NCBI GenBank assembly: GCA_030734395.1
Contig: JAUZTG010000015.1
Span: 248,001 to 312,000, forward strand
Source: Sarocladium kiliense
Lineage: Eukaryota; Ascomycota; Sordariomycetes; Hypocreales; Sarocladiaceae
Length of the DNA: 64,000 nt
Direction: 5' to 3'
Part shown: positions 32,190 through 43,301 of the stretch, in pieces
Position numbering within the stretch: the stretch's first letter is position 1
Layout: every line of letters begins with the position of its first letter
Program-made: the position numbers and the translations under genes
Notes under the pieces: model-generated
The model's input: the letters and a program-made list of their open reading frames with translations, nothing else
Told to the model about the DNA's origin: nothing
Databases searched by the model: none

Positions 32190-35100
32190 TTATTCCCCCG
32201 ATCCTGATGACTCCACGAAACAACTCTCTACCCTCGACTTCTTCAAGACCAACACCGCCAGATTCCCCAGCGTCCCACTAGTCAGCAGCTCCAATACCTG
32301 CAAGTGCGCCTGCAGCTCCTTTCCAATCCAGTTCCTCAGCTCAATCGCATTCAGTGAGTCGAGGCCGTAGCTAGTCACGCTTCTATCAGCCATGGCCTTC
32401 TCATCTTCCGCCTGGTCCAGCATCAGGATCGCGCAGAGTTTCTGGGCGAGACCAGCTGTGACGAGGGAAACTGCTTCGGCGGGGTGGGAGGCCGCACGAA
32501 GCTGTTGTGCGATGGTGAGGGTTGCGGAGGAGGCGGCAGAGGAGTCTTTGGCGGATGCAGCAACGGCAGCCTTAACGAGGGGGGCGAACTTGGCATCACT
32601 GGCATAGTAAGGGAGGTTATTCCCATCAGTGATGTCAAGGCCGGTGATGACCTGGCATCCTGAGGAGGCGGCAAGTGATCCGCGTATGGCGGAGTCGATC
32701 AAAGCCAAGACCTCGCTCTCGCCGAGTGTTGAGCCACCAATGTTCTGCAAGATCTGCTCCTGTCTCGCTTTATTCTCAGCAAGGTACCCAACGCCTTCCA
32801 CAGCAGCGAGGTTGATAGCCACGCTGCCAGGGTGACCCTTTTGAGTACGATGCTGAGCGAGGGCATCGAGGTAGGTGTTAGCAGCAGAATAGGCTGCTTG
32901 ACCACGGTTGCCGACGATGCCGGCAACGGAGGAGAGCATAATGAAGAAATCAAGGGGCTGGGAGGCAAGTGCTTGGTGGAAGTGACGAGCGCCAAGGACC
33001 TTGGAGCGGGTGACGGCCTGGTAGTCGTCGAATGTCATCTTCTCGAAGAGCATGTCCTAGAAGATTGGTTAGAACAGAAGACCTGGATAGTACTGTAAAA
33101 CGTTGTACATACCCTGAGAACCATAGCGGCGTGGATAACACCCCTGATAGGGGGCATGTCAGAATGGCACTCAGCCACCAGCTTCTCAACGCTCGCCTCA
33201 TTGGCGACATCACAAGCCTTGACATAGATGGTAGCATCCTCATATGAGCTCTCATCAATGAGATGCTCAAGCTCGTCCGTCACAACACCACCTCTTGAGA
33301 GAAGGACGATGTGACGTGCGCCTTGCCGGACCATCCAGCGAGCCATAGAACGGCCAAGACCACCAGTTCCTCCAATGATGATGTAAGAAGCATCACCACG
33401 GAAGGCTGGAGACTTGTTAATAGGGTGAGTAGCCTGAGAAGTAGGAGTCAGTAATGTTAGGAAGTGTGTGGTGTCCATCGTAACATACCATAATTTCATC
33501 CTCGGCCCTGTGAGAAAGCACCACCTTGCCAGAAGTCTTTCCGCTCTGCAGCATCCTGAGAGCAGACTCAACATCCGCAATACCCATAACAGTAATGGGA
33601 TTAATGGGCTGGATCTCGCCGTCCTTGAGAAGGTCCATGACGTTCCTGAGTACCCTGCCCATGATCTTTGGCCGCTCGGCAGCAACAACTGTGAGATCCA
33701 CCGAGCTGAATGTGGCATTGTGCTCGAACTTGGCCATCTCAAGCCTCGTATTCGAAGTAATGTCCCTCTTACCAATCTCAATAAAGCGGCCAAAGTGAGC
33801 AACGCACTCCCAAGTCTCGCGGAGAAGATCACCGGCAAGAGAGTTGAGAACCACATCAACGCCTTCACCACCAGTTGCCTCACGGATAGCGGGTCCGAAG
33901 GCAGCCGAGCGACTGTAGAAGATGCGATTCTCAGGAATGCCGTACTTATCCATAATCAGACGCTTCTTCTCCGCGCTACCGACAGTAGCGAAGATATCCG
34001 CGCCAACAAGCTTAGCGAGCTGGATGGCAGCTTGACCAACACCACCGCTTGCTGCGTGGATGAGGATACGCTCGCCAGGCTCGAGGCGTGCAAGCTCAAA
34101 GATGCCGTAGTAAGCGGTGCTGTAAACGACAGGGATGGAGGCTGCAGTCTCGAAAGACATATCGTCAGGGATGACGGCGGCGCTGGTGGCCTTGCAATGA
34201 GCAAAGGTCGAGTATGCGCCAAGAGACATGGCACACACACGATCGCCAACGGCAACAGAATCAACCTTGGAACCGACGCGTGCAATAACTCCAGCACACT
34301 CGACACCCAAGTAAGGGCTTGCAACCTGACCCATAGCGATGACCACATCCTTGAAGTTCATGCCCGTAGCAGCGACTTGAACCTCGACCTCATCGTCTGC
34401 AAGAGGCATCTCAGGGTCATCGCGGAAGAACAAAGAGTCTAAAGCACCGGTAGTGCCGACCTCGATCTTGAGACGACGACCAGGCTGACCAAAGTTCTGC
34501 TTGTACAGAGCTGAAGGACGGGTCTCGCGGTGCATGATCTGGTTCATCTCATCGCCCTCGAGAACACGCGGGACGACGAGAGTGCCCTCCTCTTCGGCGA
34601 ACTCATAATCAATCGGCCTGGCGGGATCTGCTTCAAGCGTAATCTTTAGGGTACGAAGAATAAGCTCGGCACGTTCAGAATGGCCCAGCTTTGACTTAGG
34701 ATCAAGGTCCAGCATCGCTGCCGTCTTGCCAGCCTCTGAGCGGAGCGTGCGCAACAGACCTTGGGCAAGGTTCTGCTCCGGGCTTTCCGCGAACCTGTAG
34801 GCACCCTTGGTAACCCAAAGGATTGAGGTTGAGGCGAGTAGAAGGTCCTGTAACTTTTGGAATACACCAGCATCCATGCCAGCCAGGAGCGGCTTGTCAA
34901 TCTCAGAAAGGCAGATGTAAGTCGTCTCACTGCTAGGTTCAAGGCCACCGAAGGAGCAAATGGAAGGGGTCTTGCCCGTTCTCAAGTCGATGAGATCAGC
35001 CAAAGCACCGGTGAGAGGATCGTCGCGACTCTTGTCTGAGATGATGGTGATCCTGTTCTTGAAGATCTCTCCTGGAGGGGTGGTGATGTTGTCGTAAGGC

Positions 35101-38100
35101 TGGCTAATGTCACTCGTTGCGGCATCGGAAGATGTCTCATCCGATTCCTTGCTGGAAGACTCAGCCTCAGACTCAACGACCTTGTCCAGGTCTTCCCACT
35201 GGAGCTTGTAGCACAGAGATCGAGGCCTGAGATCGTCATCTTGTTCGTCTTTGACCGGGGTCATGCGGAAACCCTCAAGCTTGATGAGTGGCTCTGGAGC
35301 GCTTGAAGACTCCCAGGCCTGAAGGTTGAACTCAACAGGTCCAGCGTGGGATGCATCGCCTTGGGCCATACCCTGAATAGTTTGACCAGCCTGGTTGGGG
35401 ACGACGTGGTTGAGCTCAAGGCTCTTGATGGCCGAAGGCATGTACATGCTACGCATCTGACCCTTACCTGCTCCAAGAGCGGCGAAGGTCAGCTGGAAGA
35501 ACAAGTCCAAAAAGGCTGTTGGAACGATAGACGGCGTCTCGTATCCGTGCGGCATGGTAACAGCAGAATCAGGAACTGTGACGGTGCCGACAGAGATAGT
35601 CCCGTTGGTGCGAAGGAATGAATCCTCCTTCAATTGGAATACAGGGCCGTAGCCTGGGCCCTTCGCCTCGAGCTCAGAGTAGAAAGTCGGGATGTGAAGA
35701 ACACTCTTGCACTTAGACTCTGCGTCCTTGAATGTGTAAACCGACGCTTGAGCGTCCGCCGAGACCACCGCATTGCCATGTTCAGCCTTCTTCACAGACA
35801 CAAGGCCACGACAATGCTCAAGCCATCCGCGAGCAGCAGTCCAAGACGAGACACGAAACTCATCCCAGTCATCGGAGTACGATCGTGTGCCTTCAGCATA
35901 CTGACGCAGATTCACAGCTGTCTCGTAACGCTCCCCATCATCAAGAATGAGCGGCCGAGACACCTGCAACTCACGGAAGTAGAACTTGTCGAAGTTGATT
36001 CCGCGCATCGAAGCCCTCTGAGAGGCGGCCTCTGTGATCATACACAAGTAGCCGGTCAAAGGGAACGTGACCAAGTTCTGCATTCTATGATCCTTCAACC
36101 AGGGCAGGTCGTCTGTAGTGAGGACATTGCTCCAAACAGGCTCATCGTCGCTGCATGTGGCAGTCAAAAGACCCAAAATGTCGTGACGAGGGAACTGTTT
36201 GATACGATGCTGCTTGCTGACGCGAGATTCGAACCAGTACTTGTGTTCTGTCCATGGGTAAGGCTGGAAGTCCGACACGACAGAGGGCTTTGTAGCGCTG
36301 CCGCGGGGCTGGTTGATGGCCTCGAAGTTCAGAGGGTAACCCCTCATGAATAGGTCACCTGCGAGCTTGACCGTAGTCGTGGTGGCGTCTTGGTCGCGAA
36401 CGAGTGAAGACAAGTAGGTGATGCCAGAAGCCTGTTGCCCAACGCCCTTGAGGATCTGCTTGACGGGCCCTCCCAGAGCGGCGTGAGGTCCAATCTCGAT
36501 CAGAATGTCAGGGCGTGCGTTGACACACAGCTCATGCAGAGATGACGCGAAGCGCACTGGATGCGTGAGGTTATCGCACCAGTACTGAGCATCCAATTCC
36601 TTGGTGTCAGAGAGATTCTCTCCATGCAGCGAAGAGAAGAACGACACTCCGTTACCAGCGACAGCCTCAACATCCCGGATGGACTGAAGGTAGTCATCAG
36701 CAACAAGCTCCATGTGCTTGGAGTGGTAGGCAACCTCGACGCGAAGCTTCCTGTTGAAGATAGAGCGACGTTCAAGCTCGGCGGAAAGTGCGTCAATGGC
36801 AGCCTCATCGCCAGAGGCGGTGGTTGAGCCAGGTGAGTTCTCACAAGCGACGCCGACATCTGAAAGTCCCATTGTCTTGATCATGGAACGCACATCGCTG
36901 GGGCTGGCGCCGACAGCAAGCATGGAGCCCTTAAGATCAGGGAAGCGAGCCTTCATCTTCAAAGTGGCCTGGCCACGGTGGTAAGCAACGGCCATAGCAG
37001 CATCGAGAGTGATAGCCCCAGCCGCATATGCCGCTGCAATCTCTCCACTCGAGTGGCCGGTGACAGACTGTGGCTTGATGCCCCAAGAGCTGAGCAGGTC
37101 AGTGAGTGCCAACTGCACAGCGGTGCAAGCCGGCTGGCTGATATGCGCCATGCCAACCAGCGACTCCGACTTCTCCTTGTTGAGTTCAGCAACCAGGGAG
37201 AAGTCAGCGCCAAGCCGTGATAGCACAGCATCAGCGGCAGCAAGCGTCTCAGCAAACACAGGATGAGAGTAAATAAGCTCTCGTCCCATGGCATGCCATT
37301 GAGCACCCTGACCAGTGAAGATGAAAGCCAGCTTAGGAACCTTGGAGGCACGGATCGGCCTGTTGTCTGCACTGTTGAGAGCAATAGCCAACTCACTGCA
37401 TGTGCCCGCCGGAACAGCTAGACGCCACGGCATGTGCGAGCGACGCTGCCCCAGAGTGTAAGCAATGTCCCGAATAAGGCGCTTCTGGAACACCTCAGGA
37501 TGCTGCTCGACATAGATGCCCAGCTGCTTCGTGAGAGCCTTAGCCGCCGCTTCGTCATGTGCAGAAAGAACGAAGAGCTTTGTAGGAGAGTCAGACTGTG
37601 ACTCTATCGGGAGGTCATTGATAGATAGAGGCGTCCGCTGCAGGACGCAATGGGCGTTTGAGCCACCAAAGCCGAAGTTGTTGATGCTGATATACTTCTT
37701 CTTCGCCGGCCACGGCTTCAGGCTCGTTGGAACCTTCATGTTCCACTGATCCAGGGGAATAGCATCATTTGCCTTCTCGAAGTTGATGTTGGGGAGGATG
37801 AAACCTTTCTCAAGCATCAAGGTCGCTTTGATGACCGACACGATACCGCTGACATTCTCCAGATGGCCGACATTTGTCTTTGCCGATCCGATGTACAGAG
37901 GATTACGCTTAGTGCGGCCAGCGCCAAGCACATTGTAGATAGCACGAGCCTCAATTGGGTCGCCGACTTTGGTGCCTGTGCCGTGGGCCTCGACGAAGCC
38001 AATCTCATCTGGGTCGATGCAGGCCTTGCGGTAGACTTCCCGCATGAGACGCTCTTGTGATGCGCCATTTGGCGTTGAAAGACCTTTCAAAAGTTACTAC

Positions 38101-39110
38101 CTAACATCTGGGCAATGCAGTGAAGGCTTTATGAAAACTTACCGACAGTCCTGCCGTCCTGATTCGTTCCAGCGTGCACAATGATTGAGCGGATCTTGTC
38201 ATTGTCACGAATGGCCTGGTCCAAAGGCTTGAGAATGAGACATGCAACGCCTTCACCTCGGGCGAAGCCTGATTTCGCACGGTGATCAAAGGCGAAAGTC
38301 TTTCCGTGCTCATTGAAGATACTGTTACCGTCAGTATGGCTCTAGAGGGAGGGGAAGTCGAGATGCTTACCCAAGGTTGGACATGGAGATCAAGTCATCG
38401 GGCTGCAAGTTCAATTTGCATCCTGCAACAATAGCAGAGTCCGACTCGCCGGCACGGATGCTCTGCACAGCCTGGCTCATAGCAATCAGACCAGATGAGC
38501 AGGCGGTGTCAAGTGTGAAACAGGGACCCTGGAGGTCAAAGTAATGGGAAATGCGGCCAGCTAGAATAGACTGGTGGTTGCCAGTCGAATCGAACATGGG
38601 CACGTTGTTCAGATCTCTCATGGTGCCCAGGCGGTAATCTGAGGCAGTACCACCAATGAAGACACCCATGTTTCCACCGGCAATGGTGTCCTTGGGGAAA
38701 CCAGCATTCTCGAGTGCCTCATAGCTGCACTCAAGGAGCTGGCGCTGTTGGGGATCTGTCCGCCAGTTAGCGTTGATCCATCATGCTCGAGATGAGACAT
38801 TGTTATGCTTACCCATCCCTTCAGCCTCTTGCTGAGTGATGTTGAAGAACGGTGCGTCGAACCTTGACAGATCCCTCTTCATGAAGTACCCTCCTTGAGG
38901 ATTGAAGCAACCCTTCTTCTGGGGGCTAGGATGATAGAAAGCATCCTTGCTGAACCTGTCTTCAGGGATCTCCGTCCAGCCACTACGAGCCCGGGACATC
39001 AGAGTCCAGAAATCATCCAACGTAGACACGTCGCCGGACAACCGGCAAGACATGCCCACAATGGCGATGGGCGCCGGCGGCTGCGGCTCTTGGTTTGAAT
39101 GAGAAGCCAT
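32190..39110 (-). CDS. Reducing type I polyketide synthase KS-AT-DH-ER-KR-ACP, 6 exons
   Basis: Exons 39110-38813, 38755-38371, 38321-38143, 38083-33489, 33433-33113 and 33056-32190 join in frame to 2214 aa. The KS has DTACSSG (Cys), VEAHGTGT and GSNAH. The AT (about 555-860) has FTGQGAQW and GHSSGE. The DH (about 940-1200) has DHRMQNLVTFP, with His but Asn in place of the usual Gly of HxxxGxxxxP, and the partner Asp in LDLFFQ. The ER (about 1490-1800) has HAASGGVGQAAIQLA. The KR has GGTGGLG and the active Tyr in QAAYSAANTYLD. The ACP has GLDSLNAIELRNW. The DH-ER interval is too short and lacks motifs for a C-methyltransferase, and there is no thioesterase. Product: probably an unbranched, highly reduced chain; its identity is not predictable. 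A divergent serine hydrolase may release it. Confidence 0.95.
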
Positions 39111-40515
39111 TGTTAACTGTGCAATTTAAATGAAGGATGAAATGAAGGACTAAAGGCTGGGCTTGGAGAGCCGTGAATCCTAAGGCAAGGACAAGAAGAA
39201 AGAATAACGGGAGATGCTGTAATTTCTCTGTCTTCTTTCCTTCAGCCAGCTATCTATATGCTTTCAAGATGCACCACTGCTCACTCGAGTGATCCTAAAA
39301 GGGCGACTTACACTGGCCGAATCGAGCGAGCACTCACTTGTGCACAAGAAAGACGTTTCCGGCTTGGCGTGTCAATAGGTATGCTATCAAACCCCACGGC
39401 CCCTGGCGCTTTGTCTTAGTTGGTACCTTTCCCGAAAGCTTTATCGAGTCATTCTCCCTCCCAGGGTATCTTTGCTAGAAGTCGGCCCATCGAGACTTCT
39501 GCTGCATACCATTCGATGTGATAACGACTGCGGTCATGATGACGCCGCATGCGACAGCCACATTACGAGGGCCGGGGTCTCATGTCATGGACCATTGCTG
39601 AAGGCGTGGTAACAATGGGTTTGGAAGAAGCGTGTCGTCTCACAACAGATGTTCACTGAGACTTCTGGAAGTCCTCGTACCAGGGGGTCATCGCAACTGG
39701 TTGCGTCCCCTTTGATGACAATGTCGCATTATTCGGGCAAATAGCGGGTATAAATCTCAAAGACATCTGCTTTCAGTGTCTGACCTGGAGCCACTGAGTC
39801 AATCAGAGGCGTTCGAAGGACCCAAGGAAGTGGACTTGAGTCTCAAATCTGGCCCCCATGTCTCGTAGAGGTGAGACATTTACTCGGCACTTGAGTCTCA
39901 ACTACCGATTCTTGCCTTATCACAAAAATGCCAGATGATCGACGGCAGTCTTTCCGCATTGATGATTCAGTGGGCTTCCTTTAGCACCATCTTGACGACG
40001 AGGTTCGCCGAATCGCCGTATTGGGAAATATCTGGTGCAGACATGGTGTTGATTGACGTCGGCCCGAGTTGATCAGCTCCACGCTATGAATTGCCGAACG
40101 GCTAAGGTACCGTTTCCGGAGAGATTGAACAATGCATGGTAGATACGCCGAGTCGTAAGCTCCAACTATGCCTCAAGCAACGGGAATAACAGTCCCGAAT
40201 GAAAGAACTCGCGACAAATCATCCGCGTTTCCCTGTTCGACACGTTGCGAGCGTCCATGCTGCTCCTCGGAGCAAAGGTCAAGGTGTCATCTGGACCACA
40301 CCACGAAAAGATTCATCACCCCTCCCTTGGCCGTATGCATCCGACCTCCACGCATACCACCAACTTCGCAACCGTTGTTCTGATCCAGACTTGCCAAGAC
40401 CGGTGAATGCCCGAGAGATAAGACCTTCTGACCTTGCCTCAAGTCTTGTGCAATCCTGCTCCAGCGCAACGTTGACTCTCCCTTGGCACCCATCTTACTC
40501 AGGCACGAAGACACT
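39111..40515. other. Divergent promoter region of PKS and FSH1-like hydrolase
   Basis: 1.4 kb between two divergent genes. A TATAGATA element (minus strand, about 39258-39251) lies about 145 nt upstream of the PKS ATG. No regulator gene or extra ORF with coding character is present. Confidence 0.45.
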
Positions 40516-41498
40516 ATGAAGTTCCTCTGCCTTCATGGCGCGTACGGCAGCGCAAAGGTTAGCAACAATTTCCATGCTTCAGATATGACACTTGCTAAAC
40601 ATAACAGGCCTTTCAAACGCAACTCGCTCCGTTCGTGAGCATCATTGAAAAGACCAACTCTGGTCAGTTCAAATGGATTGACGGTGGTCATCACGCCCAG
40701 CCCCCAGAGGGGTTCGACAGTTACTTCGGCCCTCCACCCTGGAAACGCTTCATCAACTTCGACGGCGTTGGTGCTCTCGACGATATGATGGACAAGATCA
40801 GGGAGTTCCCCGACGGTGTCAGTGCTGAAGATGCCATTCGTGAACTCACTGGAGGTGCTGCCGTATACAACGCCTCGGCTATTCGTGAGGCCTTGGATCG
40901 CTTGTTCAAGATCATCGACGAAGACCCCGAAATTGATGTGAGTTGGCCTCATGAATGACGTGAAATGAATATTAACATCGGCAGGGTATTCTGGGATATT
41001 CCGAGGGCGCCACGGTCGCTGGTACACTGGTCCTTGAAGAGCGTAGACGCTGGGAGGAACATGGCATTCCGCGTCGTATCAAGGTATGTCACCGAGCGAC
41101 TACCGGTGCATCAGATCATGTTGACTGACGGGCTGTTAGTGCGCCGTATTCTTCGCCGGCTGGCCACCAGTCAGGTTAGGCGAAGGTGAGGAAGTCGCCT
41201 GCCTACTGGCCGACGAGTGTGAGGACATGATCGATGTCCCGACTTGCCACATTGTTGGGTGCAACGATCCGTAAGTGTTCCTTCTTTCGCCATTGTATTT
41301 CCGTGCCTGTTCCCGGCTGACAGCTACACTCGTAGGTATATCCACGGTTCAATGGCGCTGTACGGCATGTGCGATGACGACTTGGCGACATTATTTGACC
41401 ATGGCAAGGGCCATACGGTGCCACGAGATGCAAAGACGGTCACAGAGCTAGCAGCCGCAATTGGCGAGTCGATGATGAAGGCGCAAGCTGTTGCGTGA
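40516..41498 (+). CDS. FSH1/LovG-like serine hydrolase, 5 exons
   Basis: Exons 40516-40557, 40608-40937, 40985-41083, 41140-41270 and 41336-41498 give 254 aa in frame. The start MKFLCLHGAYGSAK is the typical FSH1-family first strand and oxyanion loop. The catalytic triad reads Ser130 in GYSEGA, Asp200 in GCNDP and His227 in GKGHTVPR, split over exons 3, 4 and 5. There is no signal peptide, so it is likely cytosolic. The family includes LovG, which frees the polyketide from the LovB synthase, and many PKS clusters carry a relative. Head-to-head with a PKS that lacks a release domain, it is a good candidate for the off-loading thioesterase. A house-keeping FSH1 role cannot be excluded. Confidence 0.9.
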
Positions 41499-42422
41499 GG
41501 GCCGGGCTGGCCAGGGTCCCGGGCGGTTGGTCCTTAATGTAACGGCAGTCGAGTGTGTAGGCATAATCGTACGATTACCCACAGCGACCATCACGGTCTC
41601 CCCACGTTCGTCAGGGTCCAGATCTGGGGTAGATGCATGACAAGGATTCCCCAGATGTCTAATTGTAGCTTTCTTCTTGTTTATATGGGTGTGACGACTG
41701 CTTGGCTTGCGCTGCTTTGTCGTACTGTTGCAACAACAGGGTGGTGGAATTGCGAAGGATGCCCGAGAATAGTCCGGTGTTGAGGACGAGATCAACTGCC
41801 AGTGGGTGCATCAGACAAGCCGAGCAGCCCGAGTCCACATATATCCTGACTGCATGCTGTGAAGACCCCTCACAAGCCTCCAGATGAGGAGAGCGAAGAT
41901 GCCACCGACCGGAGGCATGAGCGTGATCGTGATCGTGAGACAGGAGGGTCAGGGTAATTGCCAGCAGCACGTGACGATAAAGACAAGTACCTCAACCCGT
42001 ATATCTATATGCCAGAGTACATCCGGCAGTCGAGGAGGGAGCGACAGCCCGGTGACCCACAGTAGCTTCCCCTCTGAGAGCTCAGATCGCAGGACGGATC
42101 GCAGCTGCCGCAAATCTCGTCATCCACTGAACCTAAGCACTATCTCGCTGCAAGTTCGTCTCTGTACCCGCTGCTGCCCGTGCCCACTCACCTGCCAGAA
42201 ACCACTCAACCACTGTCATTGGCAATCCACCCCCACCATCCATCCCACGGTGCAACTCCAATTCGGTCGTGGCCTCCCCATCCATCCACCCAAAATCCAA
42301 CACGACACGCAGCTGCCCAGACGGACTTTGCTCTTGGTGGTCTCAGTTGCGAGAATTAAAAGAGACACAATATCCTCCTGTGCTCCTGCCATCTCCTTTT
42401 CCCTCCCTTTTCTCTTTACTCA
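41499..42422. other. Intergenic; carbonic anhydrase promoter
   Basis: A spacer of 924 bp with the hydrolase 3' end and the promoter of the carbonic anhydrase. It holds a short GTGATC-type repeat near 41920-41938 and a CACGTGAC motif near 41969. The region 42180-42420 is C-rich. No gene seen. Confidence 0.45.
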
Positions 42423-43301
42423 ATGCCACTTCAGGCTCGCATCTCCTCTCCTCTGCTGTCTGCAGTCACATCCAGAGCTTCGTCACGACAACTCCTCGGA
42501 AGAACTTCTACCCTCGGCTTTGCCCCACGACAACCCCTCGCTTCAAGCTTCACCACTCCTCGACGATACGCCAGCTCCGACTCTAACAACGGCAACAAAG
42601 TCTTTCCGTCCAGCGACAATTCGTGGCGCGCAATGGCTGAAGATGAGGTCTCCAAGTACTTGAAGCAGTCGCACGAGCGTCTGTTCGAGAACAACCGCGC
42701 CTGGGCCGAGAAACAGCGCACCCAGAACCCCGAGTACTTTGCTAAGCTTTCCGCTGGCCAGACTCCCGAGTACCTCTGGATCGGATGCAGCGACTCTCGT
42801 ATCCCTGCTGAGCAGATCACGGGCCTCGAGCCTGGCGAGGCCTTTATCCACCGCAACATTGCGAACCTCGTCTGCAACACGGACCTCAATGTCATGTCCG
42901 TTATCAACTACGCCGTGCGTCACCTCGGCGTCAAGCACATCATCGTCTGCGGGCATTACGGCTGCGGTGGTGTCAAGGCAGCCATGACGCCCAAGGACCT
43001 GGGCCTTCTGAACCCGTGGCTGCGTAACATTCGCGACGTGTACCGCCTTCATGAGGATGAGCTCGACGCCATCACGGACGAAGACAAGAAGTACAACCGA
43101 CTAGTTGAGCTCAACGTACAGGAGCAGTGCCGCAACATTATCAAGACGGCGGCAGTTCAGCAGTCGTACGCGAAGAACCACTTCCCCGTGGTGCACGGCT
43201 GGGTGTTTGACTTCCACGACGGCCTGCTCACGGACCTCAAGATCGACCACGCTGAGATGCTTAAGAAGGTCCAGAAGATCTACAACCTCACTGAGGGCTA
43301 G
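42423..43301 (+). CDS. Beta-carbonic anhydrase, probably mitochondrial
   Basis: A single exon of 292 aa. Residues 1-50 are rich in Arg, Ser and Ala with no acidic residues and end in TTPRRYAS, as expected for a mitochondrial presequence. The catalytic domain carries the zinc ligands Cys122 (CSDSR), His178 and Cys181 (CGHYGCGG), and the Asp124/Arg126 pair of the type I active site. HRNIANLV and VHGWVFDFHDGLL are also family hallmarks. It interconverts CO2 and bicarbonate, supplying carboxylases. Length matches fungal NCE103-type enzymes plus a presequence. Confidence 0.95.
   Translation: MPLQARISSPLLSAVTSRASSRQLLGRTSTLGFAPRQPLASSFTTPRRYASSDSNNGNKVFPSSDNSWRAMAEDEVSKYLKQSHERLFENNRAWAEKQRTQNPEYFAKLSAGQTPEYLWIGCSDSRIPAEQITGLEPGEAFIHRNIANLVCNTDLNVMSVINYAVRHLGVKHIIVCGHYGCGGVKAAMTPKDLGLLNPWLRNIRDVYRLHEDELDAITDEDKKYNRLVELNVQEQCRNIIKTAAVQQSYAKNHFPVVHGWVFDFHDGLLTDLKIDHAEMLKKVQKIYNLTEG

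Noticed and set aside
33468..34442. 324-aa plus-strand frame inside the PKS
   Set aside because: Antisense to the ER domain with intact motifs; no independent features.
36225..36245. GGTTCGAAT box-B-like sequence
   Set aside because: It is part of the PKS coding sequence (YWFES) without a tRNA fold around it.
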